Shown here piece by piece: positions 1 through 9,733 of a DNA stretch of 64,000 nucleotides (the stretch's first letter is position 1; every line of letters starts with the position of its first letter). The DNA is taken from NCBI RefSeq assembly GCF_019175385.1, contig NC_083344.1:28150231-28214230 (forward strand). Direction: 5' to 3'. The translations under genes were made by a program, and so were the position numbers. The notes beneath the pieces were generated by a model. The model searched no databases, was not told where the DNA came from, and saw only the letters and a list, made by a program, of their open reading frames with translations. The DNA is from Lycium barbarum. Taxonomy: Eukaryota > Streptophyta > Magnoliopsida > Solanales > Solanaceae.

Positions 1-874
1 TGGCCCTCTTGTTATGGCCCCTATCTTGCTCACACTCACTTCTCCGCTACTGTAGGATTTCCTCTAAGTTCTGAGCATGTGCCTGCATGCGTGCAATATC
101 CATACCGTCCTAAAGGGACGCAGTCAAGCATTTATCCATCAGATGTGGCCCTAGGCCTTTCACAAATCGGTGCACCCGATCGCCCATATCTGCTACCATG
201 GCCGAAGCATACCTAGCCAAGGAATTGAAGCGGAGACTATACGCTGTAGCACTCATGCCACCTTGCCTCAAATTCAAGATTTTATCGGCCCTAGCTCGCC
301 TAACTTCCGGAGGCATATAATGACTTAGAAAAGCATCAACAAACTCTTTCCATACCGGTGGAGGTGCATTGGCTCCCCGCGAATCCATTCAAACCGTATA
401 CCACTGGATTGAGACATCCCTCAATCTATATGACGCTAGCTTCACCAATTCGGTGTCTGGAGCATGTATCCACCGGAGCGTCCTTAGCATACCATCAATA
501 AAGTCTAGGGGATCCTCCTCCAGTTTCGACCCAAAGAATTCCGGGGGTTTCAAAGAAATGAAGTCACGGGCCCTTGCACTAATAGCCATGTCACCTTGCC
601 CTGCGCTTGGCCTCTGAGTCTGGGCCGCAACCAACTGAGTCAACAAATTAATGGCCTCTCTCACGTCTTGGCCCGAAGCATTCGGTGGAGGAGCTGGAGC
701 TGGGGCTGAGGCTCCCATGTGCTCCTCGGTTATAGGCACTGTCTGGGAGGACTGAGATTGAGCCGCACTCTGGGACTCATCTTCTTCTACTACCGGTGGC
801 GGTGCTCTTTCAGCCCGCTTTTCTGCCACCGTCTTGCCCTTTTGGGCTGCTATAGCCTTTTTCTTTTTAGGCAT
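1..874 (-). pseudogene. gag: gag of Tekay-like element C, partial and broken
   Basis: Gag coats the genomic RNA in the virus-like particle. The reading frame starts at the ATG at 872-874 (protein begins MPKKKK); eleven more codons are open upstream, but related gags also begin MP(P)KK. The retrotransposon gag core follows, with motifs such as KPPEFFG, LTQLVAA, DVSIQWY and APPPVW. It is broken by TGA at 389-391, where element D has Trp, and by TAG at 110-112, where copy A has Gln. The TGA is also present in copy A. The zinc knuckle would lie beyond the left edge. Confidence 0.85.
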
Positions 875-923
875 CTCTGAAATACACAACACACGATTTA
901 GGAACAAGAATTTCTTACATCAT

Positions 924-939
924 AGCTCTATCGCACGAT
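924..939 (-). promoter_or_regulatory. Conserved 16-nt leader motif, copy C
   Basis: On the minus strand this reads ATCGTGCGATAGAGCT, about 130 nt after the primer site and just before gag. The same 16 bases occur in leaders A, D, E and F, where neighbouring bases differ. A packaging or translation signal is an inference. Confidence 0.5.
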
Positions 940-985
940 TCTTATGAAGAAAGAAGGTCATCTATCCCTAAAATGTCCGCAGCTT

Positions 986-1025
986 CTCGTTTATAAGTGT
1001 GGCGTGCAACACACCCATAACCAAG
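986..1025 (-). promoter_or_regulatory. Leader hairpin of element C, loop palindrome lost
   Basis: This is the same stem as in copy A (7,319-7,358). The loop hexamer at 1,002-1,007 reads GCACGC in RNA sense instead of the self-complementary GCGCGC in A. By eye, the only one of the five copies without a palindrome in the loop belongs to a visibly dead element. Confidence 0.55.
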
Positions 1026-1068
1026 ACTCTACTAGACAAGGCTCGTAGACACATCCTAGGACTGAACT

Positions 1069-1080
1069 GCTCGGATACCA
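1069..1080 (-). other. Primer binding site, tRNA-Met type, one mismatch
   Basis: The minus strand reads TGGTATCCGAGC, one base from the common plant site TGGTATCAGAGC that pairs with the 3' end of initiator tRNA-Met. It lies four bases past the LTR end, as in the other Tekay-like elements here. Confidence 0.85.
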
Positions 1081-1084
1081 CTTT

Positions 1085-2196
1085 TGTAACGACTCGGCTA
1101 GGGGGCAGCGACGAGCACCCGGTGCTACCCCACCCGAGCACCCCCTTATCGTACATAACATAACATCTAGGTGAACCATAAGTCAATTCGTGCTTTTCTT
1201 ATCATTAATCATATTGATCCCATTATACGACCATCATCATTTAACATATCATAGGCATCTACAACATTCATAACTCAATTCAAACTATTTCTCAAAATGT
1301 CACTATTCATCATTCATGACCTAGTTGACCACATTTTCTACAATCCATGTATTTTAATTCTCCAATACCTTAAACATCTTGTAAAAATCATGAATCTTAC
1401 CTTAGAAGTTGTAGGAACAAGCTTTGGTTGATAATACTCTTCTTTGAGCAAAACCCTAGTTTTGCTCCATTTGCATTTCTTGACTTGGATGATCCTTGAT
1501 GATTCCCTTATCCTTGATTCACTTGTCTTAATGTTATTGATGGCTTATAATCCTTGAAAACTCATATAATAAATGTAGAGAGAAGTTTTAGAGAGAAGTG
1601 GTGTAATGTTGTAATGAAATAAAATAAGTCTTGATCCTCATATTTAATGAATTGGAAAACCTGTGCTGGGTGAACAGTGGTTGTCCATGGAGGGTTACGG
1701 ACCGTCCCTCGTGGTCGTCTTTAAGCTTAAGCAGGACCAGAAACTTTGGCCTGTATGCATGGTGATTTACAACCATGGTTTACGGGTCGTAAATCACTTT
1801 ACGGTCCGTCCACCAGGTCGTATTATACCTCTTCCTCAGCTGGCAGAAAGTTGAAGTTTGGCATGCCAGTTTACGACCTGGCAGTTTACGGACCGTATAC
1901 CAGTTTACGGTCCGTATTTGCACTTTACGACCACTGGCAGAAAGCTGAAGCTTTTGCATGGCAGTTTGCGACTGCCAGTTTACGGACCGTATTGCACTTT
2001 ACGGTCCGTATTTTGCAATATACAACCACTGGGCAGTTTTGCCAACTTTCAATTTTTCTCATTTCTTGACTTTTCATTCTAATCATCCACATCCCTTCAC
2101 ATACATTTCCCATGAAACATTATACACTCGCACTCCTCGGACACATCATTAGTTCATTTGCTTGCGTACCAACGGGAAATTTTCCGATGTGTAACA
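1085..2196 (-). repeat. LTR shared by internal regions A and C, internally deleted
   Basis: On the minus strand this LTR begins TGTTACAC and ends with the GTTACA equivalent of the usual TGACA. A primer site lies on its downstream side and a polypurine tract on its upstream side, so it serves as 3' LTR of A and 5' LTR of C. It is 1,112 bp against 2,110 bp for the LTR at 7,418-9,527. Nearly all the difference is one deletion at about 1,258, which removes what lies at about 7,596-8,575 in the longer copy. Short ACAAC/ACACC matches flank the breakpoint. The deletion removes the conserved paired-hairpin block. The U3 side keeps several TTTACGGWCCGTA palindromes. Confidence 0.9.
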
Positions 2197-2197
2197 T

Positions 2198-2232
2198 TCT
2201 ACCCCCCTTAGGAACATTCGTCCTCGAATGTT
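2198..2232 (-). other. Polypurine tract and adjacent hairpin, element A
   Basis: On the minus strand AACATTCG-AGGA-CGAATGTT (2,213-2,232) forms an 8-bp stem with a 4-nt loop. It is followed by the purine run AAGGGGGGTAGAA abutting the LTR start. The purine run primes plus-strand DNA synthesis. The hairpin is identical in B, D and F. Confidence 0.85.
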
Positions 2233-2402
2233 AAAGGCTTGGGGGATTCTATAAAAATTTCGCCAGAGTTTCCTCTGTAATGTGGCACTACCACCCTGTC
2301 ACAACAACCCACAATAACAATGCCTCACAGGGCAATAATACAACATCACTAGAAATTTGGCCACACACGACCTGAATGTATAAAAGGGAAAACATGCATA
2401 CC

Positions 2403-5400
2403 TTATGATTTTGACGTCTCATCTTGGACTTCTTCCAAGGGCTGAAATAAATGTGGGTATTTGGATCACATATTCTCTTCTGCTTCCCATGTCATTTCCT
2501 CTCGATTGTCATTTCCCCACAAAACTTTAATTGAGGCCACTTCTTTGTTTCTAAGCCTCCGTACTTTCCTATCTAATATGGCAATGGGTATTTCATCATA
2601 AGTATACTTTTCTGTCACTTGAATATCATTCACTGGGACGATCCTCGTAGGATCTCCAACACACTTCCGAAGCATCGAGACATGAAATACTGGATGGACT
2701 GACTCCAAATCTGGAGGTAGATCTAGCTCATAGGCCACTTTGCCTATTTTGCGCATAATCTCATAGGGTCCGATATACCGGGGACTGAGCTTCCCCTTTT
2801 TGCCAAATCTCATAACGCCTTTCATTGGCAACTCTTTCAAGAATACCCAATCCTTAACTTGCAACTCTAAGTCCCTTCGACGATTATCTACATAGGAATT
2901 CTGGCGACTTTGAGCCGCTAACAATCGATCTTGTATAAGCTTGACTTTCTCTATTGCTTGCTGGACCAAATCTGGCCCTATCAACTTGGCTTCTCCGGTT
3001 TCAAACCACCCAATTGGGGATCTACACTTTCGCCCATATAGAGCTTCATACGGTGCCATTTGAATGCTAGAATGGTAACTGTTATTGTAAGCAAACTCAA
3101 TGAGTGGCAAATGGTCATCCCAATTTCCTCCAAAATCTATCGTACATGCCCGTAACATATCTTCGAGAGTCTGAATAGTACGTTCAGCTTGCCCATCAGT
3201 CTGGGGGTGAAATGCCATGCTAAGGCGCACTTGGGTCCCTAGACCCTCTTGGAACGATCTCCAAAACTTGGCTGTAAACTAAGTTCCTCTATCGGAGATA
3301 ATAGATACCGAAACGCCATGGAGTCTCACTATCTCTTTGAGATAAAGCTTTGCATAATCTTCTGCCACATAGGTCGTCCTGACCGGTAAGAAATGAGCTG
3401 ACTTTGTGAGTCTATCCACAATCACCCATATGGAATCATACTTACGTCGAAAACGGGGTAACCCTGTAATGAAATCCATATTAATCACTTCCCACTTCCA
3501 AGTTGGGATTTCTATAGCTTGCAATAAGCCACCCGGCTTTTGGTGTTCTTTCTTCACTTGTTGGAAATTAGGACACTGAGCTACGAATTCCGCTACGTCT
3601 TTCTTCATCCCATTCCACCAATATATAGTCTTAAGATCATGATACATTTTCGTCGCTCCGGGGTGAACGGAGTAACTGGAACAATGAGTTTCTCTCAAAA
3701 TCTGATGGCGTAGACCTGCCACATCGGGAACACACAACCTGCCTCGACATCGGAGAACTCCTTCTTCCGAAATGTCAAATGATGACTCCTCCTTCTGAGG
3801 GAGTGTATCTCTGCACTGCATTAGCATGGGATCCTCATATTGTCGTTCTTTTACTTCCGCTACTAACGATGAAACTGCTGAATTCTGAATAGTAGCTCCG
3901 CTGCTACCTGAGTCCACCACTCGGACTCCTAAGCTAGCTAACTGCTGAAGATCACGGGCCATCTCTTTCTTTTCTGGTCGTACATCACTTAGACTTCCCA
4001 TCGACCTACGATTAAGAGCATCAGCCACAACATTTGCCTTTCCGGGGTGGTACAGGATTTCAACGTCATAGTCTTTTAGCAACTCTAGCCATCGTCGTTG
4101 CCGCAAATTCAACTCTTTCTGCTTGAAGATGTACTGGAGACTCTTATGATCTGTATAAATATCCACGTGGACACCAAATAAATAATGTCTCCATATCTTT
4201 AAATCATGGACCACCGCGGCCAATTCTAAGTCATGGGTAGGATAATTCTGCTCATGTTTCCGTAATTGTCTAGAAGCATACGCAATCACCATACCATTTT
4301 GCATCAATACACAGCCTAGCCCGACGCCTGAAGCATCACAATAAATAACATATCCTTCCAATCCCTCTGGAAGTGTCAAGACTGGGCTGAAGTCAGTCGG
4401 TCGTTCAACTCTTGGAAACTACGCTCGCAAGCATCTGTCCATTGAAACTTAGCTGACTTCTGAGTCAACTTGGTGAGCAGTGCAGAAATAGAAGATAAAT
4501 CCTCAACAAATCTTCGGTAATAACCTACTAAGCCCAAAAAGCTACGAACCTCCGTAGGGGTCGTGGGCCTTGGCCAAGTCTTCACTGCTTCAATCTTTTG
4601 GCTATCCACTCGAATACCGTCAGCTGCAACAATGTGGCCCAGAAATGCCACTGAGTTCAACCAAAACTCGCATTTGGACAACTTCGCGAATAACTCTCGA
4701 GTTCGAAGAACTCCAAGGACAATACGCAAGTGATCCGCATGTTCTGCCTCGGATCTAGAATACACTAGGATATCATCGATGAATACAATCACGAATAGAT
4801 CCAGAAAAGGCCTGAATACATCATTCATTAAGTCCATAAACCCTGCCGGTGCATTAGTTAGCCCAAATGACATTACTCGGAACTCGAAATGGCCATATCT
4901 TGTTCTGAAAGCTGTCTTAGGGATATCTTTCTCCCTAACTCTTACTTGGTGATACCCGGACCTCAAATCAATCTTTGAAAACCATTTGGCACCTTGCAAT
5001 TGATCAAATAAATCATCAATCCTTGGGAGGGGATACTTGTTCTTAATCGTCACTTTATTCAATTGCCGATAATCAATGCACATTCTCAAGGAGCCATCCT
5101 TCTTCCGGACGAACAATACGGGTGCTCCCCACGGGGATGAACTAGGCCTAATGAAGCCTTTTTCAAGCAAGTCTTTTAATTGCTCCTTCAACTCTTTCAA
5201 CTCTGCGGGTGTCATCCTATAGGGAGGAGTAGATATGAGTTTAGTTTCTGGCAACACGTCAATAGCAAAATCAATCTCCCGCTCGGAAGGAAGGCCTGGA
5301 AGCTCTTCTGGGAACACATCCGGAAATTCATTCACTACCGAAACTGACTGAAGAGTCGGCGACTCAGCTTCTACATCTTGAACTCGCACTAGGTGATAAA

Positions 5401-7207
5401 CGCACCCTTTCGTGATCATCTTCCTTGCCTTTAGATAGGAAATAAACCTACCTTTTGGTGACGCCGTATTTCCTTTCCATTCTAAGACTGGTTCTCCCGG
5501 AAATTGGAAACGAACCATCTTCATTCTACAATCAACATTGCCATAACAAGAAGCCAATCAATCCTTGCCCATAATGACATCAAAATATACCATCTCTAGC
5601 TCATGCAAATCAATCATGGTACGACGATCACAAATCACAATCACACAATTCCTATATACTCGGCTAGCTATTACCGATTCACCCACGGGTGTAGACACCT
5701 CAAAAGGCTTGATAGACTCCGGCTCAATTATAAATCGACCCGCAATATATGAAGTAACATAAGACAATGTGGACCCCGGGTCAATCAAAACATATACATC
5801 ATGAGAGAATACCGATAATATACCTGTGACTACGTCAGGAGAAGACTCAAGATCTTGGCGTACAGCCAAAGCATAAATACAGTGCTGAGAACCGCTAGTA
5901 CTGGGAGCTCTCCCTCTGCCTCTACCATGGCCAGCTGGCGCATGTGAACCTGGCCCCGTAGGGCGTACAGATGCCGAAGATCCGGCTACCGACCCTGATG
6001 GTTGGGTCCTACCTCTACCACGTACTGAGGGGCAATCACGCATAATATGGCCTGGCCGACCACATGAATAGCAAGCGTCTGAACCTGATCGGCACTGACC
6101 CCAATGCAACTTTCCACACTGAGAACATCGTGGTACGGGTGGCCTTGGCTGGCCTGAATCACCTCTAAACTGAGACCCCGAATAACCGTGACTCGGCTCG
6201 GAATGAATAGATCTGTCAAATCTCTGCCCCGTTAACTGTGGAGGTGTACTGGTCATAGAATAGCCTGAATGGCTGGGAAACTGTTGTCTGTGTCCGCCCC
6301 TGGACTCGCTCCTCGAACTCGAAGGTCTGGCCCTCTTGTTATGGACCCTATCTTGCTCACGCTCACTTCTCCGCTGCTGTAGGCTTTCCTATAAGTTCTG
6401 AGCATGTGCCTGCATGCGTGCAATATCCATACCGTCCTGAAGGGACGCAGTCAAGCATTTATCCATCAGATGTGGCCCTAGGCCTTTCACAAATCGGTGC
6501 ACCCGATCGCCCATATCTGCTACCATGGCCGAAGCATACCTAGCCAAGGAATTGAAGTGGAGACTATACTCTGTAGCACTCATGCCACCTTGCCTCAAAT
6601 TCAAGAATTTATCGGCCCTAGCTCGCCGAACTTCCGGAGGCATACAATGACGGAGAAAAGCATCAACAAACTCTTGCCATACCGGTGGAGGTGCATTGGC
6701 TCCCCGCGAAGCCATTCAAACCGTATACCACTGGATTGAGACAACCCTCAAACTATATGACGCTAGCTTCACCGATTCGGTGTCTGAAGCATGTATCAAC
6801 CGGAGCGTCCTTAGCATACCATCAATAAAGTCCTGGGGATCCTCCTCCAGTTTCGACCCAAAGAATTCCGGGGGTTTCAAAGAAATGAAGTCACGGGCCC
6901 TTGCACTAATAGCCCTGTCACCTTGCCCTGCGCTTGGCCTCTAAGTCTGGGCCGCAACCAACTGAGTCAACAAATTAATGGCCTCTCTCACGTCTTGGCC
7001 CGAAGCATTCGGTGGAGGAGCTGGAGCTGGAGCTGGGGCTGAGTCTCCCACGTGCTCCTCGGTAATAGGCACTATCTGGGAGGACTGAGATTGAGCCGCA
7101 CTCTGGGACTCATCTTCTTCTACTACCGATGGCGGTGCTCTTTCAGCCCGCTTTTCTGCCACCGTCTTGCCCTTTTGGGCTGCTGTAGCCTTTTTCTTTT
7201 TAGGCAT
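2403..7207 (-). pseudogene. gag-pol: gag-pol polyprotein of element A, multiply interrupted
   Basis: The start is ATG at 7,205-7,207 (MPKKKK). Domains in order: gag core, zinc knuckle ([15 protein letters not shown], near 6,070), protease (DPGSTLSY, near 5,770), reverse transcriptase ([10 protein letters not shown], near 4,780), RNase H (YCDASG, near 4,340), integrase with HHCC finger and DDE core (ISDRGT near 3,285, [11 protein letters not shown] near 3,200), and chromodomain-like tail near 2,470-2,600. Breaks: stops at 6,941-6,943 (TAG), 6,716-6,718 (TGA), 6,389-6,391 (TAG), 5,558-5,560 (TGA), 3,279-3,281 (TAG) and 2,466-2,468 (TGA), plus loss of one G near 4,381 in RNase H compared with B. 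It cannot make a full polyprotein. At least four of the stops look like C-to-T or G-to-A changes. Confidence 0.9.
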
Positions 7208-7256
7208 CTCTGAAATACACAACACACGATTTAGGAACAAGAATTTCTTACATCAT

Positions 7257-7272
7257 AGCTCTATCGCACGAT
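7257..7272 (-). promoter_or_regulatory. Conserved 16-nt leader motif, copy A
   Basis: The minus strand reads ATCGTGCGATAGAGCT, identical to leaders C, D, E and F. It lies between the leader hairpin and gag. Its first ten bases have self-complementary ends (ATCG...CGAT). Confidence 0.5.
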
Positions 7273-7318
7273 TCTTATGAAGAAAGAAGGCCATCTATCC
7301 CTAAAATGTCCGCAGCTT

Positions 7319-7358
7319 CTCGTTTATAAGTGTGGCGCGCAACACACCCATAACCAAG
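7319..7358 (-). promoter_or_regulatory. Leader hairpin with GCGCGC loop, element A
   Basis: In RNA sense an outer 9-bp stem (one mismatch) and an inner stem GGGUGUG/CACACUU carry an 8-nt loop UU-GCGCGC. The palindrome is at 7,335-7,340. The hairpin starts about 43 nt after the primer site. Position and loop design match retroviral dimer-initiation hairpins; that function is inferred from structure and from conservation in D, E and F. Confidence 0.6.
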
Positions 7359-7401
7359 ACTCTACTAGACACGGCTCGTAGCCACATCCTAGGACTGAAC
7401 T

Positions 7402-7413
7402 GCTCTGATACCA
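7402..7413 (-). other. Primer binding site, tRNA-Met type
   Basis: The minus strand reads TGGTATCAGAGC, an exact match to the common plant retrotransposon site complementary to initiator tRNA-Met. It is separated from the LTR by four bases. Confidence 0.95.
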
Positions 7414-7859
7414 CTTTTGTCACGACCCGGCTAGGGGGTAACGACGAGCACCTGGTGCTACCCCACCCGAGCACCCCCTTATCGTACATAACATAATATC
7501 TAGGTGAACCATAAGTAAATTCGTGCTTTTCTTATTGTTAATCATATTGATCCCATTAGACGACCATCATCATTTAACATATCATAGGCATCTACACCAC
7601 ATCATAAGTACAAGGCCGACGTGGCTAACAAAAGATATACAAAACATGGGCCGACATGGTTGAGCATCTCTACCCACATACACATGACTACGAGCCTCTA
7701 AGAGTATGACATATCGTATGAGCGGGACAGGACCCCGCTATGCCCATAATTATATACAAAAAGAATAAGTAGCCAAAAGCTATGGCTCCGAAAGAAATGG
7801 AGCTTTGCTATGCAATCTCTGAATAAGCAGCTATAGATCAAGTCTGTCTCCCTGTGCAC

Positions 7860-7930
7860 CTGCGGGCATGACGCAGCGTCCACAAACAAAAGGACGTCAG
7901 TACGAAGAATGTACTAAGTATGTAAAGCAT
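7860..7930 (-). promoter_or_regulatory. Paired-hairpin LTR block, minus-strand family
   Basis: In RNA sense TAGTAC-loop-GTACTG is followed by CGTCC-loop-GGACG, CTGCG, then CCCGCAG/GT. Families D, E and F have the same layout with CCCCC/GGGGG as the second stem, so both sides of that stem changed together. It may act in polyadenylation, splicing or RNA structure; I cannot tell which. Confidence 0.5.
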
Positions 7931-9005
7931 GATCAACATCAATATAGAAGCATAATAGATATCATATGAAAATAGCATAGGAGGGGAGACAGTAATATCA
8001 TCATCATGTCGCTTACTTGCATACATCGTCGTTCGTATCCCATAATAATACTCGTACCATACTTGTGCTCATATTCGTATACATGTCCTTATTCGTATTC
8101 TTATACATAGTCTTATCACATTTATATTCATATTATATACATAGTCATTTCATATACATAGCCTTTACATACCATACCCGACCTCATAGGATCGGTGTTT
8201 CATAGATACTTGGCCAACCAAGGGTCGTGATCTTATGAGCTCGGAATGCCAACCATGTGAAGGCAACATACTCATATAGAGGAATCGGGAATTTGGCCAA
8301 GAACCATGCCTTATGAAAGTAGGGTTAGCCTTACATACCTTTCCGTCGAACTATTTTACACTTGCACGTTCCCTTCCAATGCTAGCGTTTATACCTTCAT
8401 TAATATCATAACAATGGCCATTAGTCATTCACATTATCCACCTTATCTAGATTCCTCAATTTGCCTCTAATTAACCCACATTCATGGTCATAACACCCAT
8501 CTTCGTCCATTCGTCTAAAGTGTTTAGTTCATGATCTTAATACCATTCATAACACATTCATATCACAACACAACAACATTCATAACTCAATTCAAACTAT
8601 TTATCAAAATGTCACTATTCATCATTCATGACCTAGTTGACCACATTTTCTACAATCCATGTATTTTAATTCTCCAATACCTTAAACATCTTGTAAAAAT
8701 CATGAATCTTACCTTAGAAGTTGTAGGAACAAGCTTTGGTTGATAATACACTTCTTTGAGAAAAACCCTAGTTTTTCTCCATTTGGATTTCTTGACTTGG
8801 ATGATCCTTGATGATTCCCTTATCCTTGATTCACTTGTCTTAATGTTATTGATGGCTTATAATCCTTGAAAACTCATATAATAAATGTAGAGAGAAGTTT
8901 TAGAGAGAAGTGGTGTAATGTTGTAATGAAATAAAATAAGTCTTGATCCTCATATTTAATGAATTGGAAAACCTGTGCTGGGTGAACAGTGGTCATCCAT
9001 GGAGG

Positions 9006-9345
9006 TTTACGGTCCGTATTCCACTTTACGGACAGTCCCTCGTGGCCGTCTTTAAGCTTAAGCAGGACCAGAAACTTTGGCCTGCATGCATGGTGATTTA
9101 CGACCATGGTTTATGGGCTGTAAATCACTTTACGGTCCGTCCACCAGGTCGTATTATACCTCTTCCTCAGCTGGCAGAAAGTTGAAGTTTAGCATGCCAG
9201 TTTACGACCTGGCAGTTTACGGACCGTATACCAGTTTACGGTCCGTATTTGCACTTTACGACCACTGGCAGAAAGCTGAAACTTTTGCATGGCAGTTTAC
9301 GACTGCCAGTTTAAGGACCGTATTGCACTTTACGGTCCGTATTTT
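9006..9345 (-). promoter_or_regulatory. Cluster of TTTACGGWCCGTA palindromes in U3
   Basis: At least five full or near copies of the palindromic core TACGGWCCGTA lie in this U3 stretch (near 9,006, 9,131, 9,216, 9,235 and 9,328). They are spaced irregularly and mixed with partial TTTACGACC forms. The shorter LTR has a matching set at about 1,690-2,015. Repeated palindromes in U3 suggest protein-binding sites of a promoter or enhancer, which is inference. Confidence 0.5.
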
Positions 9346-9527
9346 GCAATATACGACCACTGGGCAGTTTTGCCAACTTTCAATTTTTCTCATTTCTCGA
9401 CTTTTCATTCTAATCATCCACATCCCTTCACATACATTTCCCATGAAGCATTATACACTTGCACTCCTCGCACACATCATTAGTTCATTTACTTGCGTAC
9501 CAACGGGAAATTTTCCGAGGTGTAACA

Positions 9528-9563
9528 TTCTACCCCCCTTAGGAACATTCGTCCTCGAATGTT
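9528..9563 (-). other. Polypurine tract and hairpin, element B
   Basis: The hairpin at 9,544-9,563 (8-bp stem, AGGA loop) and purine run are the same as in element A. They directly abut the start of LTR 7,418-9,527. Confidence 0.85.
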
Positions 9564-9733
9564 AAAGGCTTGGGGGATTCTATAAAAATTTCGCCAGAGT
9601 TTCCTCTGTAATGTGGCACTACCACCCTGTCACAACAACCCACAATAAGAATGCCTCACAGGGCAATAATACAACAGCACTAGAAATTTGGCCACACACG
9701 ACCTGAATGTATAAAAGGGAAAACATGCATACC

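Larger units (their letters stand above)
1..1084 (-). mobile_element. Internal region C, 5' part of a Tekay-like gypsy element
   Basis: This is the 5' portion of a Ty3/gypsy internal region on the minus strand. It starts at the primer site beside the LTR (1,085-2,196) and runs through the leader into gag. It is cut by the left window edge before the gag zinc knuckle. It is closely similar to the same portion of internal A (about 6,300-7,417). It shares its LTR with A, so C, A and B form a head-to-tail chain rather than separate insertions. Confidence 0.85.
2197..7417 (-). mobile_element. Internal region A, full-length Tekay-like gypsy element
   Basis: This complete internal region lies between two LTRs: primer site at 7,402-7,413, leader, gag-pol, then the polypurine tract at about 2,200. 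The order protease, reverse transcriptase, RNase H, integrase marks Ty3/gypsy. The chromodomain-like C-terminus (RRLRNKEVA...LWGN...TWEAEE) marks the chromovirus branch, most like Tekay/Del. With LTRs 1,085-2,196 and 7,418-9,527 it would span 1,085-9,527. I did not find a target duplication because both LTRs continue into other internal regions. The element is coding-defective. Confidence 0.9.
7210..7859 (-). other. Possible intron from LTR to gag, element A
   Basis: A donor-like CCCGCAG/GTGCAC ends at 7,860 on the minus strand just after the LTR hairpin block. An acceptor-like ATTTCAG/AG lies two bases before the gag ATG. Elements D and E have the same two sites in equivalent places. Splicing is an inference; it would remove the primer site and leader hairpin from the product. 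Confidence 0.3.
7418..9527 (-). repeat. LTR shared by internal regions B and A, full length
   Basis: On the minus strand this 2,110-bp LTR begins TGTTACACC and ends GTGACA. Upstream is the polypurine tract of B and downstream is the primer site of A, so it is 3' LTR to one and 5' LTR to the other. The U3 part (about 9,000-9,365) has repeated TTTACGGWCCGTA palindromes. The conserved paired-hairpin block is at 7,860-7,930. It is the only undeleted LTR of this family here. Confidence 0.93.
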
